Origin: Chloroflexota bacterium
GTDB lineage: Bacteria > Chloroflexota > Ktedonobacteria > Ktedonobacterales > Ktedonobacteraceae
Length of the DNA: 64,000 bases
Direction of reading: 5' to 3'
NCBI GenBank assembly: GCA_902812455.1
Contig: CADDZH010000010.1
Coordinates: 1-64,000 of the forward strand
Below are positions 18,408 through 27,662 of this stretch, piece after piece. The position numbers and the translations under genes were made by a program. Under the pieces are notes generated by a model. That model was not told where the DNA came from. It searched no databases and worked only from the letters and a program-made list of their open reading frames with translations. Position 1 is the stretch's first letter; every line of letters starts with the position of its first letter.

Positions 18408-19544
18408 ATGGCGAAAAAAAGGCAAGGCACTTCACCGCAGGCACAGGCAGAGCAGCCGGCAGAAGCGCAGCTTGAAGATACAGGCTTGCAGGTTGCCGGC
18501 AAGGACGCGGCATCAGAGAGCGCTGCGGAAGGCGAGGCACCTGCTCAGATTAGCGAGAGCGCGGTCGAAACATTCATGGATATTAGCCGGCGGCTAGAGC
18601 AGGAACTGCGCTCTATCGTCGTTGGGCAGGAACGAGTCATCAGGGAACTGCTCCTGGCCTTATTTGCCGGCGGGCACGTTTTGCTGGAAGGAGTGCCGGG
18701 CCTGGGCAAAACATTGCTGGTACGCACGCTGGCAGATGCGCTCGCGCTCAAATTCGCACGCATCCAGTTCACGCCGGACTTGATGCCTGCCGATATTGTG
18801 GGCACCACTATCGTCACTGAGCAAGCAGAACATAACTCTGCCGGCAGCAGGCGTATTTTCAGCTTCCAACCGGGCCCCATCTTCGCCAATATCGTCCTGG
18901 CCGACGAGGTAAACCGGGCCACGCCCAAAACCCAATCGGCGCTGCTAGAGGGGATGCAGGAGCACACGGTCAGCGTAGGGGATACCACCAGGCCTCTACC
19001 CAGACCATTCTTTGTCCTGGCGACACAGAACCCGCTGGAGATGGAGGGCACCTATCCCCTGCCGGAAGCCCAGCTTGATCGCTTCCTGCTCAAAGTACTC
19101 GTTTCTTTCCCACAAGCCGGTGACCTGCTACGCATTATCGATACAACCACCGGCTCGTACACACAGCGCGCAAAGCAGATCGCTACCGGCGAGCAATTAC
19201 TAGATTTAATAGAGACAGCTCGGGCCGTCCCGGTGGCAACACACCTCAAAGAGTACGCCGTGCGCCTGCTGCTGGCAACCCATCCAGACCAGGACGATGC
19301 CCCCGAGGAAGTCCGCAAATATGTGCGCTATGGAGCCAGCCCGCGCGGCCTGCAGGCGATCATCATGACGGCGAAAGTTCGCGCGCTCCTTGAGGGTCGC
19401 TACAACATCTCCCTGGAAGACCTGCAGGCAGTAGCCTTCCCAGCGTTGCGCCATCGCATCATCCTCAACTTCGACGGCCTGGCCGATGGCATCAGCCCTG
19501 AGGAGATGATCGAGGCGGTCATTGCGGAAATCCCTACGGCATAG
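18408..19544 (+). CDS. MoxR-family AAA+ ATPase
   Basis: A 378-residue AAA+ chaperone. Walker A GVPGLGKT is at residues 95-102, Walker B VLADEVNRA at 161-169, and the stretch RIQFTPDLMPADIVGTTI between them is typical of MoxR proteins. The N-terminal 50 residues are a low-complexity acidic/alanine extension not usual in the family. MoxR ATPases act as chaperones with VWA proteins to mature or activate complexes; the DUF58 and VWA genes downstream fit this. It follows the previous gene after 4 bases and the DUF58 gene begins about 11 bases later, all in one apparent operon. Confidence 0.96.
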   Translation: MAKKRQGTSPQAQAEQPAEAQLEDTGLQVAGKDAASESAAEGEAPAQISESAVETFMDISRRLEQELRSIVVGQERVIRELLLALFAGGHVLLEGVPGLGKTLLVRTLADALALKFARIQFTPDLMPADIVGTTIVTEQAEHNSAGSRRIFSFQPGPIFANIVLADEVNRATPKTQSALLEGMQEHTVSVGDTTRPLPRPFFVLATQNPLEMEGTYPLPEAQLDRFLLKVLVSFPQAGDLLRIIDTTTGSYTQRAKQIATGEQLLDLIETARAVPVATHLKEYAVRLLLATHPDQDDAPEEVRKYVRYGASPRGLQAIIMTAKVRALLEGRYNISLEDLQAVAFPALRHRIILNFDGLADGISPEEMIEAVIAEIPTA

Positions 19545-19555
19545 AGGAGATGAGG

Positions 19556-20455
19556 ATGGCTAACGAGAGCAGCAGTATGCGCTTCCCCCTTGATGCCAAT
19601 ACCCTGCAGCGCCTGGATAGCCTGGCGCTCATCACACGCAAAGCGATCGCCACCGGCAGACCTGGCCGCCGCCGCTCTCCGCTCGCAGGCTCATCTATGG
19701 AGTTCTCCGACTATCGCCGCTACACGCCCGGAGATGACTTTCGCCGTATTGACTGGCGGGCCTATGCCCGGCTTGAGCGGCTTTTCCTGCGCGTCTTTGA
19801 AGCCGAGGAAAACCTGACGGTCACGATACTGATCGATTGCTCCGATTCCATGCAGCACGGCAAGCCACCTAAGGCTCTGCTGGCGACCTCGCTAGCGGCG
19901 GCATTAGCATACATCGCTCTCAAATGCGAAGATAGGGTCATTGTAGGCGCTTTGACCGACCAGTTGGCAGCGCACCGCTCGGCAGGTAGCGGCAGCCATG
20001 CCATTTGGGCTGTTGGTGAATTCCTCAGCCACCTGCCTGGTTCTGGCACCACCGATCTCAATCGCGCGCTCTATGATCTCGGCAGAATCCTGAAGGGTCC
20101 CGGCCTGACCATCGTGATCTCAGATTTCCTCGCGCCCGCAGGCTACCAGGCCGGGCTGCGCGCCCTGCGCCAGCAGCGCCAGGAAGTGGTGCTCCTGCAC
20201 CTCCTCGCGCCGGACGAGATCGAACCAGACATACAGGGTGACTGGCGCCTGCGCGATAGCGAGAGGACTGGCAGCGTGGAAATCAGCAGCACCCCTGCCG
20301 TACTGCGGGCATATCGCCAGCGCTTGCTTGCGTTTATGCAGGAACTCGCCTCGTTCGCTCACGCACATGCCATGACCTACGCGATGATCCCCAGCGATAC
20401 CGAGGTGATCGGCGTTGTACAGAGGCTGCTCAGGCAGGTGGGGGTAGTCAAATGA
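19556..20455 (+). CDS. DUF58 domain protein with intact VWA metal site
   Basis: A 299-residue protein. MEFSDYRRYTPGDDFRRIDWRAYAR is the DUF58 signature, followed by a von Willebrand A-like segment with the metal-binding motif DCSDSMQHG (DxSxS intact). ATG 19556 is chosen because AGAGGAG at 19543-19549 is then 6 bases upstream; ATG 19550 abuts the ribosome-binding site. DUF58 proteins nearly always sit next to MoxR ATPases, as here, and are thought to be their clients or adaptors. The stop overlaps the next start (ATGA at 20452-20455). Confidence 0.93.
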   Translation: MANESSSMRFPLDANTLQRLDSLALITRKAIATGRPGRRRSPLAGSSMEFSDYRRYTPGDDFRRIDWRAYARLERLFLRVFEAEENLTVTILIDCSDSMQHGKPPKALLATSLAAALAYIALKCEDRVIVGALTDQLAAHRSAGSGSHAIWAVGEFLSHLPGSGTTDLNRALYDLGRILKGPGLTIVISDFLAPAGYQAGLRALRQQRQEVVLLHLLAPDEIEPDIQGDWRLRDSERTGSVEISSTPAVLRAYRQRLLAFMQELASFAHAHAMTYAMIPSDTEVIGVVQRLLRQVGVVK

Positions 20456-22482
20456 GTCTCCTCATTCCGGCAGCGTTCGCCTTTGGCATCATCATCCCCA
20501 TCATCCTGCTCTTTTATTTCATGCGCCCCAAACGCCAGGAGCGCGTTGTGAGCAGCACCCTGCTCTGGCAGCAGGCCTTGCAGGATTTACGAGCCAGCCA
20601 CCCCTGGCAGCGCTTGCGTATTACACCGCTCCTTCTCCTGCAGTTGCTGGCGGCAGTGGTGATCATACTGGTGCTCGCGCGACCGGCGATCTTTATACCC
20701 AGCCCCATCGGCAATAACACCATCATCGTTTTGCAGGCCTCGGCCAGCATGCAGGCAACCGATGTCTCTCCTGACAGATTTGAGGCAGCCAAAAGCCGTA
20801 TCGCCGATTTAATCGATGGCCTTGCGCCCGGCGCTCGCCTTTCAATCATTACTATGGCACGCACGCCGCAGGTGATCGCCTCCTCTTCAGATAAAAGTCT
20901 CCTCACGACCGCGCTCCAGCGAGCCAGCGTCACCAACGAGGACGCCGACCTCGAACAGGCGCTCTCGCTGGCAACATCGCTGGCAGCAGGCCAGCAGGAT
21001 ACACAGATACTGGTTGTTGGCGATGGACACGTCCTGCCCCTAGACCAGCCGCTTGTGGTTCCCTTTCCGGTGTATTACCTGCAAATAGGCAGCGATGCTC
21101 CTAATGCTGCCCTGCTGGCGCTCGCCGCTCGCACCATTGAGGGCCGTCTCGTCGCCCTGGCCCAGGTGGCCAACTATAGCCACCAGCAGCGCTCGCTGCC
21201 GGTTGAGCTGTATGCAGATGGCAAACTGGTGGGCGTGCAGACAGCCATCCTGGCAGCCGGAGCCAGCGGTGCCATCGAGTGGGGGCCGCTACCACCCACA
21301 ACTCACGTCCTGCATGCACGCCTCATCTCGCAGGATGCTATGACGGTTGACCACGAGGCATGGGCTGTTGCGGGCGAATCAACGCCGGGCCGTGTTTTGC
21401 TGGTAACCAGGGGCAACACATTTCTTGAGACCGCGCTGCGGCTCCAGAAGAATATCACCCTTTATGAGACGACGCCCGATCAATATACCGGAGCTGGCAA
21501 CTTTGACCTGACGGTCTTCGACGGCTTTGTGCCGGCACAGTTACCAGCGAGTGATATTCTCTTCGTCAACCCGCCAGCCGGCACTTCCATCTTCGGCAAG
21601 TCAGGACCTGAAGTACCTATCAATCACATCAGTGCGGGCAGCGACGACCAGGACCTGCTCACCAATGTCGATCTGAGCAGTATCCACGTACTACGTGCCA
21701 GCCACCAGCTTACTCCCGCGTCGTGGATGCAAACCGTGATCACAGCATCACAAACGCCGCTACTCATTGCCGGGGAGAACGATAACAGGCGCATAGCCGC
21801 GCTCGGTTTTGACCTGCACGATTCTGACCTGCCCTTGCAGCCAGGCTTCCCTATTCTTGTCTATAACCTGGTTAACTGGTTTTTGCCGCCCCCGGTTCCA
21901 GGCAATGGGCAGGTCGCGCCCGGTACTCCGGTCACCATTCAGGCCTGGCCAGGGGCACAACGCATCACGATCACCGCGCCGGGCCAGCAACCGGTCACGG
22001 TGGCCCCGCCATTCCCGCCGGTACCATTTAATCAAACGGATAAGACCGGCATCTACTATGTGACACAGGCGACCGGCAACCAGCAGCGTCAGGGAGCCTT
22101 TAGCGTCAACCTGTTTGACCCGGCGCAATCGGATCTGGCGCCCGCAGACCAGCTCCCCATTCTCCACAGCCAGTCCTTCAATGCCGGTGGCACCGGCGTG
22201 CCCCATGTATTGCGCGAAATATGGCCCTGGATTGCGGCCTTGCTCCTCCTCATATTGTGCACTGAATGGTGGCTGTTTAGCCGCAGCTATAGTAGCGGGG
22301 GCGCTTTGAACATCGCCCCTGAACAGAAACAGATGACACACAGAGGAGGGGGCAGCGAGAGGTGGTGGGAACGCTTGCTCCGCTCTCCCTACTATAAAGC
22401 TCTCAGAAAGCGCTCCAGCAGGGTGACGAAGCGTTTGAAAAGCAGGCCAAAGGCGAAAGGAAAGAGACATGCTAACATTTGA
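20452..22482 (+). CDS. BatA-like membrane VWA protein with degenerate metal site
   Basis: A 676-residue protein. The N terminus has the BatA-like two-helix region (LLIPAAFAFGIIIPIILLFYFM, about 3-24, and a helix at about 59-81), followed by a VWA-like domain, and a C-terminal helix near residue 600 (WPWIAALLLLILCTEWWLF) with a basic tail. The position of the DxSxS metal motif reads QASAS (Q95, S97, S99), so metal binding is probably lost. The middle carries a glutamine-amidotransferase-like segment. It overlaps both neighbours (upstream ATGA; downstream by 14 bases) and belongs to the MoxR/VWA envelope cluster. Confidence 0.85.
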   Translation: MSLLIPAAFAFGIIIPIILLFYFMRPKRQERVVSSTLLWQQALQDLRASHPWQRLRITPLLLLQLLAAVVIILVLARPAIFIPSPIGNNTIIVLQASASMQATDVSPDRFEAAKSRIADLIDGLAPGARLSIITMARTPQVIASSSDKSLLTTALQRASVTNEDADLEQALSLATSLAAGQQDTQILVVGDGHVLPLDQPLVVPFPVYYLQIGSDAPNAALLALAARTIEGRLVALAQVANYSHQQRSLPVELYADGKLVGVQTAILAAGASGAIEWGPLPPTTHVLHARLISQDAMTVDHEAWAVAGESTPGRVLLVTRGNTFLETALRLQKNITLYETTPDQYTGAGNFDLTVFDGFVPAQLPASDILFVNPPAGTSIFGKSGPEVPINHISAGSDDQDLLTNVDLSSIHVLRASHQLTPASWMQTVITASQTPLLIAGENDNRRIAALGFDLHDSDLPLQPGFPILVYNLVNWFLPPPVPGNGQVAPGTPVTIQAWPGAQRITITAPGQQPVTVAPPFPPVPFNQTDKTGIYYVTQATGNQQRQGAFSVNLFDPAQSDLAPADQLPILHSQSFNAGGTGVPHVLREIWPWIAALLLLILCTEWWLFSRSYSSGGALNIAPEQKQMTHRGGGSERWWERLLRSPYYKALRKRSSRVTKRLKSRPKAKGKRHANI

Positions 22483-25339
22483 GCAGCCATGGCTGTTATT
22501 GCTCCTGGTTCCCATCGGCCTGCTGGTCTTTCTCTCCTGGCGCCGCATGTCCCTGCCATTTCCCAGGCCCCAGCGCACTATGATCCTGGCCTGCCGGCTG
22601 GCGCTCTTCACCTTAATTGTGGCAGCCCTGGCCGGCACGACGCTCTCCTTGCCTATCTCACGCCAGGCTGTGGTATTCGTGGCTGATCTCTCTGCCAGCA
22701 CGATGCAGCAGCGATCTTTCATGGAACAATGGATCAATGCTGCCATCCAGCATAAGCGACCCGGCGACCAGGTAGGCATTGTCACGGTGGGGCGTAATGC
22801 CCTGGTCGAGCAGGCAGTAACGAGCCAGCAGATCAACTTCTCTCAATTCGAGACCACCCCTGACCCCAACTACACCGACCTTGCTGCCGGCCTGCGCCTC
22901 GCTGCAGCTATCCTTCCACAAGACAGCCAGCGCCGCATCGTGCTCTTGAGTGATGGGCAACAGAACCTGGAAGATGCACTGCCAGAAGCACAGCTCTTGC
23001 AGCAGCAAGGCATCCGGCTGGATATCGTTCCCCTGCCCACCATTAACGGCCCGGAGGCACGTGTAGATGGCCTGACTGCCCCGGTTACCCTGCATGTCAA
23101 CGAGCGTTTCCAGTTACACGTGCAGCTCTACAGCAGTGTAGCCCAGCGGGCCACATTGTACCTCTACCTCGACCAGGGACTCCTTTTGCAGGACTCGCTG
23201 CAGTTACAAGGCGGCGAGCAAGAAATCACCTTTAATTTGATGGCCCCACCGGCGGGCTTCCATACCTTCCTCGCTACGTTAGATGCCCCACTGGATACGA
23301 TTAGCCAGAACAACGAAGCATCTGCCTTTGTGGACGTGCAGGGACCGCCGCACGTACTGGTCATTGAGGGCACGCCGGGTGCGGGACAGAACATCATCAA
23401 CGCCTTGCAGGCCACAAAAATCGATGTCAGCGTGGGAACTCCCACTGACGTACCGGCAACGCTGCAAGGGCTGGTGAATTACGATGCCGTTGTCCTGGCA
23501 GATGTGCCAGCGCTCGCCCTGGGAGCTTCGCGTATGCTGGTGCTGCAATCCTTTGTGCGCGACCTGGGGCATGGACTCGTGGTCAGCGGCGGCGTGAATA
23601 GCTATGGGGTCGGTGGCTATGCCAGCACGCCCCTGGAAGAAACACTGCCGGTCATGATGGCCCCACAGCACAAACAAACCCCCAGCATTGCCGTCGTGCT
23701 CATTGTCGAGAGCTTAGAGAGCAATTCGGCAGTCAACATCTCTATTGAGGCTGCCAAAGGAGTGATCAATCTCTTAACGCCTAATGATTACGTGGGTGTT
23801 TCAGCCGCCAATGGTGGTCTCGCTATTCCCATGCAGCATGTCACCGATAAAGCAGCGCTTGATCGGGCTATTGACGCTATGACGCCTGGCGACCCGGAAA
23901 GCTACCTCCCAGACCTGGTGGCTGCGGAAAAAGCATTACTGCATACTGACGCACAAATCAAACACGTGATCTTGCTCGGCGATGGCGATGCCGAAGACAG
24001 CTATAGCGCACAGGTGCAAAAAATGGTGAGCGAACACATCACCCTTTCCGTGATCGGTACCAATATCGGGTCATACCAGGATTTAAAGATGATGCAACAG
24101 ATCGCCGCCTGGGGGAAAGGTCGCTTCTATGAGGCCGATGATCCGAGCGCCATCCCGCAGATTTTGCTCAGTGAGACCCAGCAAGCCCACCAGCAGGCAA
24201 CCATCAATGAAACGTTTACTCCGGCCATCGTCGAGCCTCATCCCATCCTGGCAGGTCTTGGCCCATTGCCGCAATTACATGGCTATGTGGCGACAACGCC
24301 CAAGCCGGCGGCGCAGGTGGTGTTGATCAGCAACCTCGGCGATCCGGTGCTTGCCGTGTGGCAGTATGGCCTTGGCCGCGTCGTGGCCTGGACAAGTGAT
24401 GCCCTGGGCCTGTGGACTGCCAACTGGCTCCGCTGGAGCACAGCCGCTCGCTGGTGGGCTAATCTGGTCACGTGGACACTGCCTGCGCCCAACAGCCAGC
24501 TCATAGTGAATGGTGAGGCCACCCCCGGGAGCGGGCATATCACTGTTGAACTGCCCTCCGGCAGTTCGTTTTCAACAGGATCGGTAGGCCAGCAAGCAGT
24601 GCAGGTGGAAATTGTGGCCCCTGACCTCTCGCAACAGGCGATAACGCTGCAGCCTACTGCACCCGGTCGCTGGGAGGGTGACTTTCCAGCTACGCAGGTA
24701 GGGGCTTATTTGTTGCGCGTTACCTGGCAGGCTGGCAGCAACAAGGCAGGCCCCAGCAGCAAGCTAACTACCACGACCGGGCTGGTCGTCCCCTACTCGC
24801 CTGAATACCACACCTCTGGCACAGACCTGCCCTTCCTCAACCTGCTTGCCCGCGCAGGCGGTGGCGCCTTGCTTGGCCCAAATGATGCTGCTTCCGCCTT
24901 TTCCCAGAATTTGCCGCCTGCCTATGCAGCTCTGCCCATCACATTCTGGCTCTTCGCTTTAGCAGCGCTCCTGCTGCCGGTAGACATTGCTTTGCGCCGC
25001 CTCGCGAGCCTGGAGTTCCTCGTGGTTGGCTACCAGTGGCTGGCCTCCCATTTCAGATTACCCAGAGCTGCACAAGCCAGCGAGGGCGGAAATCATCCCT
25101 TGCTCGGCGCGATACGCAGGCAGCGCGAGGCGCGCCGGAGGCATCTATCAGGCCTTGCAAGGAAAGATGCCCTTACGAAGACACGCAAGCCCAGGATGAG
25201 CACCAGCCAGACCCAATCTGGCAAACCTGCTTTGCAGAAAGACCAGCAGCAGCCCTCAGAGCAGCAGGAGGCTCTGCTGCCCGCAAAGCTACTGGAGGCG
25301 AAACGCCAGCGAGAGACGGCGAAGACTCAGGACGAGTGA
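22469..25339 (+). CDS. Large VWA/glutamine-amidotransferase-like membrane protein
   Basis: A 956-residue protein with helices at about 7-24 and 33-55, then a VWA domain with intact metal motif DLSAS (VVFVADLSASTM, about residues 67-78) and the typical RRIVLLSDGQQN block. An amidotransferase-like domain follows (VLVIEGTPGAGQNIINAL... VVSGGVNSYGVGGY), then a second VWA-like domain whose metal position reads VESLES (degenerate), and a C-terminal helix ALPITFWLFALAALLLPVDIAL with a basic, glutamine-rich tail. This layout is known from envelope or aerotolerance-type clusters beside MoxR. It overlaps the previous gene by 14 bases; the next gene starts 4 bases after it. Confidence 0.85.
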   Translation: MLTFEQPWLLLLLVPIGLLVFLSWRRMSLPFPRPQRTMILACRLALFTLIVAALAGTTLSLPISRQAVVFVADLSASTMQQRSFMEQWINAAIQHKRPGDQVGIVTVGRNALVEQAVTSQQINFSQFETTPDPNYTDLAAGLRLAAAILPQDSQRRIVLLSDGQQNLEDALPEAQLLQQQGIRLDIVPLPTINGPEARVDGLTAPVTLHVNERFQLHVQLYSSVAQRATLYLYLDQGLLLQDSLQLQGGEQEITFNLMAPPAGFHTFLATLDAPLDTISQNNEASAFVDVQGPPHVLVIEGTPGAGQNIINALQATKIDVSVGTPTDVPATLQGLVNYDAVVLADVPALALGASRMLVLQSFVRDLGHGLVVSGGVNSYGVGGYASTPLEETLPVMMAPQHKQTPSIAVVLIVESLESNSAVNISIEAAKGVINLLTPNDYVGVSAANGGLAIPMQHVTDKAALDRAIDAMTPGDPESYLPDLVAAEKALLHTDAQIKHVILLGDGDAEDSYSAQVQKMVSEHITLSVIGTNIGSYQDLKMMQQIAAWGKGRFYEADDPSAIPQILLSETQQAHQQATINETFTPAIVEPHPILAGLGPLPQLHGYVATTPKPAAQVVLISNLGDPVLAVWQYGLGRVVAWTSDALGLWTANWLRWSTAARWWANLVTWTLPAPNSQLIVNGEATPGSGHITVELPSGSSFSTGSVGQQAVQVEIVAPDLSQQAITLQPTAPGRWEGDFPATQVGAYLLRVTWQAGSNKAGPSSKLTTTTGLVVPYSPEYHTSGTDLPFLNLLARAGGGALLGPNDAASAFSQNLPPAYAALPITFWLFALAALLLPVDIALRRLASLEFLVVGYQWLASHFRLPRAAQASEGGNHPLLGAIRRQREARRRHLSGLARKDALTKTRKPRMSTSQTQSGKPALQKDQQQPSEQQEALLPAKLLEAKRQRETAKTQDE

Positions 25340-25342
25340 ATT

Positions 25343-26218
25343 ATGCGCTTTGGAGTCTACGTTCCCAACTTTGGCCCCTATGGTGATGCCCGCGTCCTGG
25401 CCGAGCTGGCGTATGAGGCGGAGGAGGCGGGCTGGGACGGCTTCTTTCTCTGGGACCAGGTGTCGAAGACAACCCTCACGCCAACCTTCGATCCTATGGT
25501 AGACCCGTGGGTGGCGCTGGCCGCGATAGCGCTGCGCACGCGCACCATACGCCTGGGCACGCTCGTCACTCCCCTGCCACGTCGCCGTCCCTGGATGCTC
25601 GCGCGCGAAACCGTCGCGCTGGACCACCTGTCCGCGGGCCGGCTGATCCTGGGTGTTGGATCAGGAGGTGGCTATTTCGACTTCGAGGCGCTGGGGGAAG
25701 TTTCGGACCCTGCAACGCTGGCAGCATTGCTGGATGAGGGCCTGGAGGTGCTCACCGGGCTTTGGAGCGGCCAGCCATACCACCACGAAGGGACATTTTA
25801 TCATATCAAGGAAGCGCAGTTCCTGCCGCGCCCGCTCCAATCGCCACGCATCCCCATCTGGGTGGCCGGCATGTGGCCTGCCAGAGCTCCCTTGCGCCGT
25901 GCAGCCCGCTGGGATGGCGTTGTTCCCATAGGGCGTGATCTACCCCTCACCGCCATGCTCACTCCGGCAGAGATGCAGGCCATCGCCCGCTATATTGCCT
26001 CACAGCCCGCATATACCATTCCCTTCGAGGTTGTCCACATGGGCCTCACAGCAGGCACGGACGCAGCCCACGATCGCGCAGTCGTAGCCGCCTACCAGCA
26101 GGTGGACGTCACCTGGTGGGTGGAAAAAATCCTGCCTGAACGCTGGGGAAGCTGGACCGATTGGCCCCTGGAGGCAATGCGCAGGCGGATCCAGCAGGGG
26201 CCGCCAGGGGTTCTGTAG
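25343..26218 (+). CDS. Luciferase-like flavin/F420-dependent oxidoreductase
   Basis: A 291-residue LLM-family protein: MRFGVYVPNFGPYG, AEEAGWDGFFLWDQ, ALRTRTIRLGTLVTPLPRR, LDHLSAGRLILGVGSGGGY and RIPIWVAGMWPARAPLRRAA match the family. It begins 3 bases after the VWA gene's stop, so it is probably the last gene of the envelope cluster transcript even though no functional link is obvious. It is a third member of the family in the window and is not closely similar to the pair at 3.8-5.7 kb by eye. The substrate is unknown. Confidence 0.87.
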   Translation: MRFGVYVPNFGPYGDARVLAELAYEAEEAGWDGFFLWDQVSKTTLTPTFDPMVDPWVALAAIALRTRTIRLGTLVTPLPRRRPWMLARETVALDHLSAGRLILGVGSGGGYFDFEALGEVSDPATLAALLDEGLEVLTGLWSGQPYHHEGTFYHIKEAQFLPRPLQSPRIPIWVAGMWPARAPLRRAARWDGVVPIGRDLPLTAMLTPAEMQAIARYIASQPAYTIPFEVVHMGLTAGTDAAHDRAVVAAYQQVDVTWWVEKILPERWGSWTDWPLEAMRRRIQQGPPGVL

Positions 26219-26246
26219 TCTGTCAACCTTCCTAATGATTGGTAAT

Positions 26247-26279
26247 ATGTAGTGGCCTGCCTTGTGGAGACCAGGCAAC
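26247..26279 (+). repeat. Dispersed palindromic repeat (family C, single copy)
   Basis: The stretch beginning ATGTAGTGGCCTGCCTTGTG and ending CCAGGCAAC matches the inverted copies at 325-409 near argH. GCCTG and CAGGC can pair as a small hairpin. It lies in the gap between the oxidoreductase and the BrkB-like gene. Confidence 0.6.
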
Positions 26280-26353
26280 CATCGATCACATGAATTTTGA
26301 CGCGGTAGTAGCAGGAGAAGCGTGGTTTGAGTAAGCTGTAACAGGGCGTAAAC

Positions 26354-26382
26354 TTGTGTAAGTGAAGCCGTTGGCATACAAT
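26354..26382 (+). promoter_or_regulatory. Probable promoter of the BrkB-like gene
   Basis: TTGTGT at 26354-26359 and TACAAT at 26377-26382 are 17 bases apart. The -10 box overlaps the ATG at 26381, which therefore cannot be the translation start; the real start at 26408 lies about 25 bases downstream. Confidence 0.5.
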
Positions 26383-26407
26383 GAAAGTGGAAAGAAGGAG
26401 CGCAGCT

Positions 26408-27460
26408 ATGGGATTCAAGGCAAAATCTCCCGGCAATAACAGCAAGAGACCAGTTACTTTAGAAACCGTTCAGGTGATGAAGAGGAAAGCGCGACCTTTC
26501 CTCGCCTTCCTGATCAGATTTAACAATGACTGGTCTCTGAACCTTGCAGGAATCATCGCCTTTAACCTGCTCCTAGCTATGCTTCCTATCGCCATTGTTC
26601 TCATTGCCATCCTCGGCTTCGTCTTACGTCTTCCTGGTGCCCTGAATTACATCGTGAAAAGCCTTGCAGGCATCTTCCCAGGAGTCACTGCACAGCAAAA
26701 TGCTATCAGCCTGGCCTTTAAGGAGCTTAGTAATCAAAGTGGCGTCCTCCTGGTTTTCGCTATCCTTCTCTCTCTCGTTCTGGGTTCACGTCTCTTTGTG
26801 GCTCTTGAGGAATGCTTTGCCATCATTTATCGCGTCCATACACGACCATTCATCCGCCAAAACCTCGTGGCGATGGGGATGCTCCTTCTGTTTGTCCTCC
26901 TCATCCCCATTATGGTGCTCGCTTCAACCGGGCCTACCTTCGTCTTATCTCTTCTGGATAAGACGTTGCTGAACACGCTTCCAGGCAGCGGCATCATCGT
27001 TCGAGCAGGCGGTATCCTGAGCGCTCTGCTGGTTGCATTTATCTTGTTTGAAGCTATCTATTTGCTTGTCCCTAACCAACGCATGAGTTTTCGCAACAGT
27101 TGGCGGGGAGCAGTAGTGGCAGCCGTCATAGTAGAGATCTATCTCGAGATCTTTCCTTTCTACGCAACCTACCTTCTTTTTGGCATTAGCGGAACAGTGG
27201 GCTTCGCCATCATTCTCCTGTTATTCTTCTACTTCTTTGCGCTCATCCTGCTCCTCGGAGCTGAAATCAATGCTCTTGTCGAGGGAGTGCGCCCGATTCC
27301 CGATTACCTGCCTACTTTCGTCAGTAATATGGCGGCCAGACTAAATAGCGATCTCCCTTCTACCGGTGAATTGCAAGCGCATCCACATGCTCAACCCACT
27401 TCAAAGGCGCAAGATCTCCCTCCTGCCCCAACTCATGAAGAGCATACACCATCGCACTGA
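26408..27460 (+). CDS. YihY/BrkB-family membrane protein
   Basis: A 350-residue integral membrane protein with about six hydrophobic helices. LNLAGIIAFNLLLAMLPIAIVLIAILG is the first and most conserved family segment (the usual AaaiAfy-lLSlFPlli pattern), and a later helix reads FYATYLLFGISGTVGFAIILLLFFYFFALILLLGAEIN, with the typical GaeinA end. ATG 26408 follows AAGAAGGAG by 8 bases; the upstream ATG 26381 overlaps a -10 box. Family members were once called ribonuclease BN, but that was a misassignment; the true role in the membrane is unclear. The C-terminal 40 residues are a hydrophilic tail. Confidence 0.9.
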   Translation: MGFKAKSPGNNSKRPVTLETVQVMKRKARPFLAFLIRFNNDWSLNLAGIIAFNLLLAMLPIAIVLIAILGFVLRLPGALNYIVKSLAGIFPGVTAQQNAISLAFKELSNQSGVLLVFAILLSLVLGSRLFVALEECFAIIYRVHTRPFIRQNLVAMGMLLLFVLLIPIMVLASTGPTFVLSLLDKTLLNTLPGSGIIVRAGGILSALLVAFILFEAIYLLVPNQRMSFRNSWRGAVVAAVIVEIYLEIFPFYATYLLFGISGTVGFAIILLLFFYFFALILLLGAEINALVEGVRPIPDYLPTFVSNMAARLNSDLPSTGELQAHPHAQPTSKAQDLPPAPTHEEHTPSH

Positions 27461-27464
27461 CAGA

Positions 27465-27574
27465 TCGTCAATAGCTCCCCTGTGAGAGATCAAAGGAAAC
27501 GCCTGTTAGCAATGCCTGACTGATTGAGCTTCGGCAGTCGTCAATAGCTCCCCTGTGAGAGATCAAAGGAAACG
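27465..27574. CRISPR. CRISPR-like pair: two perfect 37-base repeats around one 36-base spacer
   Basis: Two identical 37-base direct repeats lie at 27465-27501 and 27538-27574, separated by a unique 36-base spacer (27502-27537), a period of 73. Each begins TCGTCAATAGCTCCCCTGTG and ends AAAGGAAACG; on the minus strand the repeat starts CGTTTCC, reminiscent of the GTTTC start of many CRISPR repeats. The 88 bases after the second repeat are AT-rich (27580-27640), like a leader. No third copy is seen at the expected positions on either side and no cas gene is in the window, so this may be an orphan or decayed array, or simply a duplicated intergenic segment. Confidence 0.45.
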
Positions 27575-27662
27575 ATACGCTGGTTTCCTTCGTTTATTCT
27601 ATATAGAACAAATGTTTTATATTATAGCCGCAAGATAGCTGCCGGCCAGGCTGAGATTTGCT

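Noticed and set aside
21760..22836. 358-codon minus-strand open frame across two VWA genes
   Set aside because: It runs antisense through the overlap of two convincing genes; its length reflects codon bias, and no motif was seen.
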